This document shows positions 43,501 to 51,581 of a DNA stretch of 64,000 bases, in pieces. Positions within the stretch are counted from its first letter, which is position 1. Each line of letters begins with the position of its first letter. Position numbers and translations under genes: made by a program. Below the pieces are notes generated by a model that was given only the letters and a program-made list of their open reading frames with translations, ran no database searches and had not been told where the DNA came from. This DNA comes from Lachnospiraceae bacterium (lineage in GTDB: Bacteria > Bacillota > Clostridia > Lachnospirales > Lachnospiraceae), in NCBI GenBank assembly GCA_949383255.1, contig CASJPF010000002.1:90305-154304 (forward strand), in the 5' to 3' direction.

Positions 43501-44871
43501 ATGGCATATTTTCCTTTTTTTGTGGATATTGGCGGGCGAAAAGGTCTGATTGTGGGAGGTGGGAGAATTGCGATGCATAAACTGCAAAAATTGCTGCCTT
43601 ACGATCCGATTTTAACAATAGTAGCGCCTGAAATATCGGTTGCGATGGAGCAAATAGCACGGGAAAATAATATTTGTATAATAAAGAGGTCCTTTGATGA
43701 ATCTGATTTGGCAGAGATGTATTTTGTTATTGCAGCGTCAAATCATGAAAATGTGAATGCAAAAATTAGCAGACTTTGCAGAGAACAAAATATTCTTGTC
43801 AATGTAGTGGATGATAAAGAAGCGTGTAGTTTCTTGTTTCCGTCGCTTGTGAAGGCAGGAAATCTAAGCATTGGTATTTCGACCGAGGGAACAAGCCCTG
43901 AGGTGGCTGCGGAGTTGAAAAGTAGAATTGCATCAATGATACCTGCTGATATAGAGGTAATTCTTGCATATCTGGGCAGTCTAAGACCTCTGGCAAAGAC
44001 TTATATTAAAGAGGATAACAAGAGAGCATTATTTCTAAAAGATATGGCGAGAGCTTGTATGGATTGCAATGCGGTGTTTGATGCACAGGAGACAATGTGC
44101 AGGCTGGAATCTTATATGCATGGCGAGGAGATTGAACTGGCTGGAGTTTTATTAGTTGGCGCGGGCTGTGGTAGTTCTGATTTGATTACGGTGCGTGGGT
44201 TGCGTGCGATACGGCAGGCAAGGGTTCTTGTGTATGATGATTTAATTGACCAGAGACTTTTGGATTATGCATCCGAACAATGCGCGCGAATTTATGTGGG
44301 GAAGCGTAGCGGCAGGCATAGTATGCCACAAGACCAGATTAACGCGCTTTTGATACAAAAGGCAAGGGAGGGCGGTTTAATTGTTCGCCTAAAAGGTGGG
44401 GATCCATTTGTGTTTGGCAGAGGCATGGAGGAGATGCTTGCACTCCAAAAAGCGGGTATTTATGCGAAGTATGTTCCGGGTATTACTTCCTGCATTGCAG
44501 TTCCTGCTTTTGCGGGGATTCCGGTGACACACAGAGAAATTAGTAGAAGTTTTCATGTGATTATGGGGCATATGACAGGACAGGATTTGAATAAAAATCC
44601 AAGAATTGATTTTGCAGTACTTGCACAGCTAGAGGGAACCTTGGTGTTTTTGATGGGGTTTGAGCGCCTTCAGCAGATTGTGGAAGGGCTGATTCGCGCC
44701 GGGAAAGAACCTTCTACACCGGTAGCAGTAGTGCATAGTGGTTTTGACTTGTCGATAGAAATCGTGCGTGGGACACTTGCTGATATTGCAGAGAAGACAG
44801 CGGAGTCAACAATACAAACGCCGGCAGTAATTGTTGTTGGGACAGTTGTTGATATAAATGAAAATAGATAA
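43501..44871 (+). CDS. Bifunctional precorrin-2 dehydrogenase / uroporphyrinogen-III C-methyltransferase
   Basis: A 456-residue fusion. Residues 1-205 are the SirC/Met8-like NAD-dependent dehydrogenase (IGGRKGLIVGGGRIAMHK; STEGTSPEVAAELK). Residues 215-456 are the SAM-dependent SUMT domain (VLLVGAGCGSSDLITVRG; DDLID; VRLKGGDPFVFGRG; VPGITS; GIPVTHR). The domain order is the same as in CysG. The product is sirohydrochlorin or siroheme, and it could also feed cobalamin synthesis. The start at 43501 has GAGGG 7 bases upstream; an upstream in-frame codon at 43477 lacks one. metF follows, in line with a methyl/sulfur theme. Confidence 0.93.
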   Translation: MAYFPFFVDIGGRKGLIVGGGRIAMHKLQKLLPYDPILTIVAPEISVAMEQIARENNICIIKRSFDESDLAEMYFVIAASNHENVNAKISRLCREQNILVNVVDDKEACSFLFPSLVKAGNLSIGISTEGTSPEVAAELKSRIASMIPADIEVILAYLGSLRPLAKTYIKEDNKRALFLKDMARACMDCNAVFDAQETMCRLESYMHGEEIELAGVLLVGAGCGSSDLITVRGLRAIRQARVLVYDDLIDQRLLDYASEQCARIYVGKRSGRHSMPQDQINALLIQKAREGGLIVRLKGGDPFVFGRGMEEMLALQKAGIYAKYVPGITSCIAVPAFAGIPVTHREISRSFHVIMGHMTGQDLNKNPRIDFAVLAQLEGTLVFLMGFERLQQIVEGLIRAGKEPSTPVAVVHSGFDLSIEIVRGTLADIAEKTAESTIQTPAVIVVGTVVDINENR

Positions 44872-44890
44872 AATAAAGGGAGTATAAAAG

Positions 44891-45754
44891 ATGAGATTAG
44901 ATACAATATTACTGAAAGATGATATAACACTATCCTTTGAGGTTTTTCCGCCAAAGGTGACAGCAAACTATGAGTCGGTGAAAGAGGCGGCATATGGAGT
45001 TGCAAAATTAAAGCCAAGTTATATGAGTGTAACTTATGGTGCAGGCGGAAGTACAGGAGGGAACACTTTAAAGCTTGCAAAAGGAATACAAGAGGAGTAT
45101 GGTGTTACAACGATTGCGCACTTGATTTGTGTCGGTGCAACAAAAGAAAGTATCCGGCAAGCCCTCTTGGAAATGAAAGCGGCGGGCATTGAGAATGTGC
45201 TTGCGCTTCGCGGTGATAGACCAAAGGATTTTGTGGGAGAACCTTTTATAGATTATCACTATGCATCAGAGCTAGTGGAGGAGATACAAGCATTTGGTGG
45301 TATGTGTATTGGTGGGGCATGTTATCCTGAGGGGCATGTCGAGTCGGAGAATACGCAGGAAGATATCTTAAATTTGAAGAAAAAAGTGGATGCTGGCTGC
45401 GCATATTTGACAACACAGATGTTTTTTGACAATAATATTTTTTACAATTTTCTTTGTCGAGTGCGTGAAGCGGGGATTAATGTTCCGGTGATTCCGGGTA
45501 TTATGCCAATTACGAGACCTGCTCAACTGCGAAGTGCAATAAGACTTTCTGGTTGCAATGTGCCAATGCGTTTTCGGAGTATTGTGGATTGTTTTGGCAG
45601 GAATCCAGAAGCGATGCAACAGGCAGGCATTATCTATGCAACAGATCAGATTATTGACTTGATTGCCAACGGAATCAAACATATTCATGTGTATTCTATG
45701 AATAAGCCAGAGGTTGTAAAGGGGATACAGGAAAGTCTTTGTAAAATTATATAA
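44891..45754 (+). CDS. metF: Methylenetetrahydrofolate reductase
   Basis: A 287-residue FAD-dependent TIM barrel reducing 5,10-methylene-THF to 5-methyl-THF. Marks are LSFEVFPPK (with the catalytic Glu near residue 17), SVTYGAGGST, AHLICVGATK, VLALRGDRPK and QMFFDNNIFY. Length is that of the short bacterial form. It lies 19 bases after the siroheme gene. The ribosome site is AAGGGAG. Confidence 0.96.
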   Translation: MRLDTILLKDDITLSFEVFPPKVTANYESVKEAAYGVAKLKPSYMSVTYGAGGSTGGNTLKLAKGIQEEYGVTTIAHLICVGATKESIRQALLEMKAAGIENVLALRGDRPKDFVGEPFIDYHYASELVEEIQAFGGMCIGGACYPEGHVESENTQEDILNLKKKVDAGCAYLTTQMFFDNNIFYNFLCRVREAGINVPVIPGIMPITRPAQLRSAIRLSGCNVPMRFRSIVDCFGRNPEAMQQAGIIYATDQIIDLIANGIKHIHVYSMNKPEVVKGIQESLCKII

Positions 45755-45898
45755 ACGCGTCTGAAAAGATGTAGTCACAATCTCATTCGTTTAGACAATA
45801 GGTAGTTCGCAAATAAGGGATACAGCTCTTTTAATGTATGATTTACAGATTTCCAGCATAGATTATAGAAATATAAGATTTGATGGAAATAGAGGTTT

Positions 45899-47170
45899 AT
45901 GAGAAATATTTATGTTGGTGATGTGGGGGTTGCAGTACAATATTTGCAACTAGCACTAAAAAGGGCAGGATATTTGAACGAAATTAATGGTCAGTTTGAC
46001 AGGGAGACTTGCAATGCGCTCAAGGAGTTTCTGGGGGAAGGTGTTGGCTGTTATGTGGACAGGGCAGTGTGGGCAAAGTTGACACCCTACCTCAGCGGTT
46101 ATACAATCCACGTGATTACGGCAGGAGAAACCATATGGGGAATAGCCAATACATATGATACGTTGGTGTCAGCTATATTGACGGCAAATCCATCGCTTGA
46201 CGCCATGAAGTTACAAATAGGAACGCGGATTTACGTTCCTTTTTCTTTTGCGCTTGTCGATGAGAGTGTTCCGTATACGTCGAGTTTGACGGATCTAATT
46301 TTGGAGGGACTAAGAGTACGCTATCCATTTTTAATTTCAGGGTGTATTGGAAAGAGTGTTATGGGCAAGGAAGTGTGTTATCTACAATTTGGCGAGGGAC
46401 CAACACAAGTATGCTACAATGCTTGTTTCCATGCAAATGAGTGGATTACAACACCGATTTTGTTAAAGTTTGCGGAGGCGTATGCAAAGGCATATGCAGA
46501 GGGAGAGGATCTCTATGGAGAAGACACAGGAAAGCTGTTTCGCAAATATAGTCTGTTCTTAATACCAATGGTCAATCCAGATGGCGCAGACCTTGTTAAT
46601 GGAATGATACGAAATGAAGAATATATCCAGCAGACAATGGCAATTTCGTCAGATTATCCAGCAATCCCATATCCTGATGGTTGGAAGGCAAATATTAACG
46701 GTGTGGATTTGAATTTACAGTTTCCAGCAGGCTGGGAGAATGCAAAGGAAATTAAGTTTGCGCAGGGGTACACATCGCCTGCACCAAGGGATTTTGTCGG
46801 GGAGGCGCCACTATCGGCAGTGGAGAGTATCAATATGTATCATTTTACAACAGCTCATGATTTTCAACTGATTCTAGCGTATCACACGCAGGGCGAGGTC
46901 ATTTATTGGAAGTATCTTGACTATGAGCCAGAACGCTCGAGACGTATTGCAGAATATTTTGGCAAGGTGAGTGGGTATCAGGTGGAGGAGACGCCCTATG
47001 CATCAGGATATGCAGGTTACAAGGACTGGTTTATTGAGGTATATAACCGACCGGGTTATACAATTGAGGCAGGGCGTGGCACAAATCCTCTCAACATGAG
47101 TCAGTTTCCTGAGATTTATGCTGATAACAGACTGATTTTAGTAGGGGGAATGACACAATTATACGAATAG
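45899..47170 (+). CDS. LysM-containing M14 family carboxypeptidase (peptidoglycan endopeptidase type)
   Basis: A 423-residue protein. Residues 1-62 form a peptidoglycan-binding domain (GDVGVAVQYLQLALKRAGY), 65-115 a LysM domain (YTIHVITAGETIWGIANTYDT), and 130-423 an M14 zinc carboxypeptidase domain with zinc ligands in FHANEW (HxxE) and a later His in AYHTQGE. The catalytic Glu is in YTIEAGRGTNP. It resembles gamma-D-glutamyl-diamino acid endopeptidases that cut spore or wall peptides. No signal peptide is visible, so it may work inside the forming spore or be exported another way. Confidence 0.9.
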   Translation: MRNIYVGDVGVAVQYLQLALKRAGYLNEINGQFDRETCNALKEFLGEGVGCYVDRAVWAKLTPYLSGYTIHVITAGETIWGIANTYDTLVSAILTANPSLDAMKLQIGTRIYVPFSFALVDESVPYTSSLTDLILEGLRVRYPFLISGCIGKSVMGKEVCYLQFGEGPTQVCYNACFHANEWITTPILLKFAEAYAKAYAEGEDLYGEDTGKLFRKYSLFLIPMVNPDGADLVNGMIRNEEYIQQTMAISSDYPAIPYPDGWKANINGVDLNLQFPAGWENAKEIKFAQGYTSPAPRDFVGEAPLSAVESINMYHFTTAHDFQLILAYHTQGEVIYWKYLDYEPERSRRIAEYFGKVSGYQVEETPYASGYAGYKDWFIEVYNRPGYTIEAGRGTNPLNMSQFPEIYADNRLILVGGMTQLYE

Positions 47171-47380
47171 TTGGCATATTGACTTACCCAATTGTATTTC
47201 TGATGTGTTGTTACGTTGCGCAAAAATTAGAACAGAAAGACAAATTAATACTTTTTAGTACAGACAGTCGGACAATCCATCTGCCCAAGGGGTGCAAGGT
47301 GGACAGAGACTTATACATATCCAATATATGAGGGCAGACAATGATCGTTCCGATTCTGATTTTTTTTCAATTGGTATGAT

Positions 47381-47404
47381 TTTTGTTATAACGCAATAAC
47401 AAAA
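47381..47404. other. Inverted repeat at the 3' end of the ABC exporter operon
   Basis: A perfect 9-bp A/T-rich stem (ttttgttat and ataacaaaa) with a 6-base loop, 12 bases beyond the stop codon of the minus-strand exporter gene. It could act as a weak terminator; the following T run is poor. Confidence 0.45.
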
Positions 47405-47416
47405 GTCAGTTTACAT

Positions 47417-49195
47417 TTATACGACATCTTGAAGTTGTGCTGTGTAAAGTTTGTAATAAGCTCCTTGTTTTGCCATCAATTCCATTGCGTTGCCTTCCTC
47501 CACAATACCGCCATTATCGATGACAAAGATGCGGTCTGCTTTCTGGATGGTAGAAAGACGATGTGCAATGACAAAGGAAGTGCGTCCTTTAAGGAGTGCC
47601 TCAATCCCTTCCTGAACCAACAGTTCTGTCTTGGTGTCAATGCTTGATGTCGCCTCGTCCAAAATCAAAATTTTAGGCATACTAACCATTGTTCTTGCAA
47701 AAGCAAGGAGTTGTTTTTGTCCGACGGAAAGTCCGCCGCCGCGTTCTTCGAGTTTGGTGTCATATCCGTCGGGCAGCTTTGTGATAAAATCATGTGCATG
47801 TACTGCTTTTGCAGCAGCAATAATTTCTTCGTCAGTGGCATCTAATTTTCCATAGGCGATATTTTCACGGATTGTCCCTGTAAACAGGAAATTATCCTGT
47901 GTCATAATTCCCATTTGTTGTCGCAAACTTTCAATACTGACGCTTTTAATATCATGTCCGTCAATTTTAATCGTTCCCTTTTGAACATCATAAAAACGGC
48001 TGATTAAATTTACAATAGTCGTTTTTCCAGCCCCTGTAGGACCCACAAGAGCAATTGTCTCACCGGGCTTTATATGAAAATTGATGTCATTTAATACGTC
48101 TGTTCCTTCTTCATAGGAGAAGCCGACATGTTCAAAATCCACAGTGCCAATAATTTCAGGCATCTGTGTCACACTTTTTGCATCTACAATCTCCGCATTT
48201 GTATCTAAAATCTCAAAGATTCGTTCTGCACCAGAAATATTGGTAATCAGTTGATTATAAAAGTTGCTCAAGTTCATAATGGGTTGCCAGAACATAGAAA
48301 TATAAGTTCCAAATGCCACAAGCGTACCAACTGTTACTGCATCTACTCCTAAAATCATAATACCTGTAAACCATAGAGATACGTTGCCAAGTCCCCAGCA
48401 GAAGTCAATAACGGATCCAAAGGCATCTGCATAGAGCACCGCGTCCATAAAAGAGCGCTGATGCTCATTGACAAGTGTGTGGAAGGTTTCTCTTGTTTCA
48501 TTCTCCGCAGTAAAGCTTTGTATAATTCGGATACCTGATAAGTCTTCGTGGACAAAGGCATTGAGATTGGAAGACTTTTTCCGATAAATTTGCCAGCGTT
48601 TGTGTGAGCGCATTTGTATAAACATAATACCAATCACCATTAAGGGAATACTGATGAGCGCAGCAGTTGCAAGTTTTGCATTTCGGACAAACATAATTCC
48701 AACAACTGCGCAGATCGTAATAAAATCTGGTATTAGCGTTGTAACACTGTTGGAAAGCACGTCTTTTAGGGAATTGATATCTCCAATAATGCGCGCAAGT
48801 ATCTTTCCGGTTGGTCTGCTGTCAAAAAATTTAAAGTCAAGTGTCTGTATATGCGTATAGAGTTGCTGCCGAATTGTGACTAGTACTTTGTTGCACACTT
48901 TTGCCATAATATACATGCGCGCTTTTACTAAAATAATAAGGATTGCATTTAGTACAAGCGCGATTGCCGCAAGGCGATACAGACCAACATAATCGCCAGT
49001 TGAAATATGGTTGTCGATAGCAGATTCTATAATAAGCGGGTTTATCAAACTCACACATACACAATATGCCATAATCAGCAATACTATAAAAATGGAAGCT
49101 TTGTGCAGGAGCAAATAAGAAAACAACCTGCCCAATGTTTTGAGTTTGCTTACCTCGTTTAGTTTTTCGTCTTCCTTATAGGAATTGACTGCCAT
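47417..49195 (-). CDS. ABC exporter half-transporter with consensus catalytic site (BmrD-like)
   Basis: A 592-residue half-transporter: six membrane helices (residues about 25-330) and a C-terminal ATPase with Walker A GPTGAGKTT, signature LSVGQKQLLAFAR and Walker B ILILDEATSSID. The catalytic Glu is present, but the signature has Val in place of Gly. It should pair with the product of the preceding gene, giving one consensus and one degenerate ATP site, as in BmrCD and LmrCD multidrug exporters. AAAGGAG is 8 bases before the ATG. The gap to the preceding gene is 142 bases. Confidence 0.9.
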   Translation of the reverse strand: MAVNSYKEDEKLNEVSKLKTLGRLFSYLLLHKASIFIVLLIMAYCVCVSLINPLIIESAIDNHISTGDYVGLYRLAAIALVLNAILIILVKARMYIMAKVCNKVLVTIRQQLYTHIQTLDFKFFDSRPTGKILARIIGDINSLKDVLSNSVTTLIPDFITICAVVGIMFVRNAKLATAALISIPLMVIGIMFIQMRSHKRWQIYRKKSSNLNAFVHEDLSGIRIIQSFTAENETRETFHTLVNEHQRSFMDAVLYADAFGSVIDFCWGLGNVSLWFTGIMILGVDAVTVGTLVAFGTYISMFWQPIMNLSNFYNQLITNISGAERIFEILDTNAEIVDAKSVTQMPEIIGTVDFEHVGFSYEEGTDVLNDINFHIKPGETIALVGPTGAGKTTIVNLISRFYDVQKGTIKIDGHDIKSVSIESLRQQMGIMTQDNFLFTGTIRENIAYGKLDATDEEIIAAAKAVHAHDFITKLPDGYDTKLEERGGGLSVGQKQLLAFARTMVSMPKILILDEATSSIDTKTELLVQEGIEALLKGRTSFVIAHRLSTIQKADRIFVIDNGGIVEEGNAMELMAKQGAYYKLYTAQLQDVV

Positions 49196-49337
49196 AAGGG
49201 ATTTCTCCTTTCTATAATATAATCTCTCATAATTTCTTTTGCACCTATTTATGTTATATGCATATAAATTTAATCAATATACGGCATCTATAACAGTGCT
49301 ACATTTTGGTATTCTCAAAAATTTTAATGGTCTGTTA

Positions 49338-51086
49338 TTAAGTGTTTGTTGTATTAGAGTAGGCAGGTTCACCATACTGTGATACATAAGTAGTATAGTA
49401 TAAGCCCTTTTTGGCAAGAAGCTGATCGTGTGTTCCGCGTTCTGCAATAGAGCCATTTTCAAGAACAAGAATTTCGTCTGCGTGGCGCACAGCGCTAATG
49501 CGGTGTGCAATGATTAATTTTGTGGTATTGGGCAGTGCGTTCAAAGTTTTCTGAATTTCGTGTTCTGTCTCCATATCCAGCGCGGACGTGGAGTCGTCCA
49601 TAATTAGAATAGGGGTATGTTTTGCAAAAGCTCTTGCAATACTAATACGCTGTTTCTGACCACCAGAAAGTCCAACGCCGCGCTCGCCAATAATGGTTTC
49701 ATATTCGTCAGGCATCTTTTCAATAAAGCTGCTTGCCTGTGCATCTCTGGAAGCTTTTCGCACAATCGATTCGTCAATATATTCTTTTTTTCCAAGTTTT
49801 ACATTTTCGTTGATGGTATCGGAGAAGAGAAATACATCCTGCATCACAACAGAAATACTGCTCCGAAGCTGTTTTAAAGATAATTTTCTGATATCGACTC
49901 CATCAAGGAAGATACAACCATCAGTGGCATCGTACTGTCTTTGTAATAATTGAATTACAGATGTCTTGCCAGCACCAGTGGCACCCATAATGCCAATTGT
50001 GGAGCCTGCCTCCGCTTGGAATGTAATATCGTGCAGAATTTCATGCTTATCTTCCTTGTGGAAGGAGACATGAGAAAACTCAATTTTGCCTTGCACATTG
50101 TCTAAGTTTACAGGGGTTTGCGTTTCTATAATAACTGGTTTCTGCTCATATATTTTGGTAACTTTCTTGTTGGAAGCAATGCCCGCTGAAAAGTCGTTTG
50201 ATAGCCACCCAAGCATCTCCATAGGCCATACAATGTTGTTAGAGTATTCGAGAAAAGCACCAAGTGCGCCCAATGTGATTGCTCCTTGAATTACAAGACG
50301 TCCGCCAAGCAGAAGAATAATCATAGGAAGTAGTTTTGTAATAATCTGCAAGTATGGATAGTAGCGCACAAATACCTTTGACTGTTTCATGTTCAGCTCA
50401 TAATAGCGCTGATTATGTGACAGGAATTTTTGAATTTCAAATTTTTCCCGCGCAAAAGCTTTTACAGTGCGCACTCCAGCAAGATTTTCCTCAGCCACCG
50501 TGTTGAGAACTGCATTTTCTTCGCTAATATCCTCATAGATGGAGCCAAGATGATGCTCCATACTGACTGCAATAAAGGCAGATAACATCATAGCAATTGT
50601 TGGTATGACTGCAAGTGACGCCTGAAGCCGATACATACAGAATAGTACAACGCACGTGTGAAAACTGACCTCTATAATTAACATACTCACATAAGACAAG
50701 GTGTTCCAAATCCTGTCAATATCGTCCTTTACGCGCGCCATGAGTTCTCCCGTGTTTGTCTTGTCAAAAAAGCTACTGCTCAGGCTTTGAATATGGTTAA
50801 ACAGATTTTTGCGCATGTCAGAACCAATGGACGAGCCTACCTTGTCAAAAAGATATTCCTTTGTGTATTGAAAGATACAGCGTCCGACGCCAACTACTAA
50901 GATTCCTCCAAGCAAGTATGGCAGTATAGAAAGATTGCCGCCCAATATAACATCATCAATAATATGCATGGTGAGCATGGGTGCCAGCATATCAAGAGAG
51001 ACGCTGACAAGTAGCGACAGAATGGCAAAAATATAGTACCATTTATATTCCCAGATATAAGTGGATAGTTTCTTTCTTGTTTGCAT
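49338..51086 (-). CDS. ABC exporter half-transporter with degenerate catalytic site (BmrC-like)
   Basis: A 582-residue half-transporter: six membrane helices (about 10-310) and an ATPase with Walker A GATGAGKTS, a consensus signature LSGGQKQRISIARAF, and Walker B ILIMDDSTSALD, where Asp replaces the catalytic Glu. This is the hallmark of the degenerate half of heterodimeric exporters. The start at 51086 is chosen because GGAGGG lies upstream; the in-frame TTG at 51152 lies in the T run of the leader terminator. Expression is probably controlled by the attenuator at 51152-51449. Substrate unknown, likely a drug or toxic peptide. Confidence 0.9.
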   Translation of the reverse strand: MQTRKKLSTYIWEYKWYYIFAILSLLVSVSLDMLAPMLTMHIIDDVILGGNLSILPYLLGGILVVGVGRCIFQYTKEYLFDKVGSSIGSDMRKNLFNHIQSLSSSFFDKTNTGELMARVKDDIDRIWNTLSYVSMLIIEVSFHTCVVLFCMYRLQASLAVIPTIAMMLSAFIAVSMEHHLGSIYEDISEENAVLNTVAEENLAGVRTVKAFAREKFEIQKFLSHNQRYYELNMKQSKVFVRYYPYLQIITKLLPMIILLLGGRLVIQGAITLGALGAFLEYSNNIVWPMEMLGWLSNDFSAGIASNKKVTKIYEQKPVIIETQTPVNLDNVQGKIEFSHVSFHKEDKHEILHDITFQAEAGSTIGIMGATGAGKTSVIQLLQRQYDATDGCIFLDGVDIRKLSLKQLRSSISVVMQDVFLFSDTINENVKLGKKEYIDESIVRKASRDAQASSFIEKMPDEYETIIGERGVGLSGGQKQRISIARAFAKHTPILIMDDSTSALDMETEHEIQKTLNALPNTTKLIIAHRISAVRHADEILVLENGSIAERGTHDQLLAKKGLYYTTYVSQYGEPAYSNTTNT

Positions 51087-51151
51087 AAAAGATTGTTCCC
51101 TCCTCAAATTGTAAGAACATTCCAGAGTACGAATATAGATAAAAAGGTGCA

Positions 51152-51187
51152 AAAAGACCTCATGGCAAAATTACCATGAGGTCTTTT
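51152..51187 (-). terminator. Leader terminator (attenuator) upstream of the ABC exporter genes
   Basis: A perfect 14-bp stem (51152-51165 with 51174-51187) with an 8-base loop. On the minus strand it is followed by TTTTTGCACCTTTTT. It lies 66 bases before the first exporter start and after the leader ORF, so it would stop transcription unless read through. Confidence 0.85.
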
Positions 51188-51188
51188 A

Positions 51189-51207
51189 ACAATAATATGA
51201 TTATTGT
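51189..51207 (-). promoter_or_regulatory. Hairpin between leader ORF and attenuator terminator
   Basis: A perfect 8-bp stem (acaataat and attattgt) with a 3-base loop, one base from the terminator stem. A ribosome held at the end of the leader ORF would cover its first arm. Confidence 0.6.
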
Positions 51208-51220
51208 ATTATGCTTTTTA

Positions 51221-51307
51221 TCAAATAAAACATACCCCGGAAATAATTTTACAATCGAAAAATATAGTGGATTGATTCATTGTTGTGTTTTTAAACTGTT
51301 TAGACAT
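51221..51307 (-). CDS. Leader peptide of the ABC exporter operon (BmrB-like)
   Basis: A 28-codon ORF, ATG at 51307-51305 and TGA at 51223-51221. It has a perfect GAAAGGAGGT ribosome site 7 bases upstream. The peptide begins MSKQFKNTTMNQ and ends SGVCFI. It has no domain. Its placement after a promoter and before a terminator hairpin matches the translated leaders that control antibiotic-induced exporters such as Bacillus bmrCD. The alternative is a free-standing small protein gene with its own terminator. Confidence 0.7.
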   Translation of the reverse strand: MSKQFKNTTMNQSTIFFDCKIISGVCFI

Positions 51308-51420
51308 TGTATTACCTCCTTTCTTTATGTGGCACTTGTTGTATTACTTTTTATGCGCCGTAAAAGTAGCAGAAATCTTGCTATTTTTTCCAACAAATGC
51401 AATGATTGGTTACTTCATTA

Positions 51421-51449
51421 AACATACTCTTATTTTAACTGGATGTCAA
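51421..51449 (-). promoter_or_regulatory. Predicted promoter of the exporter leader
   Basis: On the minus strand, a perfect TTGACA (51449-51444), a 17-base spacer and TATGTT (51426-51421). Transcription would start about 107 bases before the leader ATG and about 328 bases before the first exporter gene. Confidence 0.72.
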
Positions 51450-51581
51450 CTTAATTTTTATTTCTTTACAAATAATTTTTTATAGGGTATGCTTTAAATT
51501 ATTAGAGTGGGATATGTCTGAAAATTATTTTAGAATAAACATAATGATTTTATTAATTTTAAGGAAAGGGCTAAGAAGAAT

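Larger units (their letters stand above)
51087..51581. other. Leader and intergenic region of the ABC exporter operon
   Basis: This 495-bp region carries, on the minus strand, a promoter, a 28-codon leader ORF, a hairpin and a terminator ahead of the exporter genes. It also holds the AT-rich upstream DNA of the beta-CASP nuclease gene on the plus strand, where I see no clear promoter. Confidence 0.65.

Noticed and set aside
47212..47341. Short open frame of about 42 codons (MCCYVAQKLEQ...) after the M14 peptidase gene
   Set aside because: No ribosome site and no start codon in a convincing place; too short to separate from chance.
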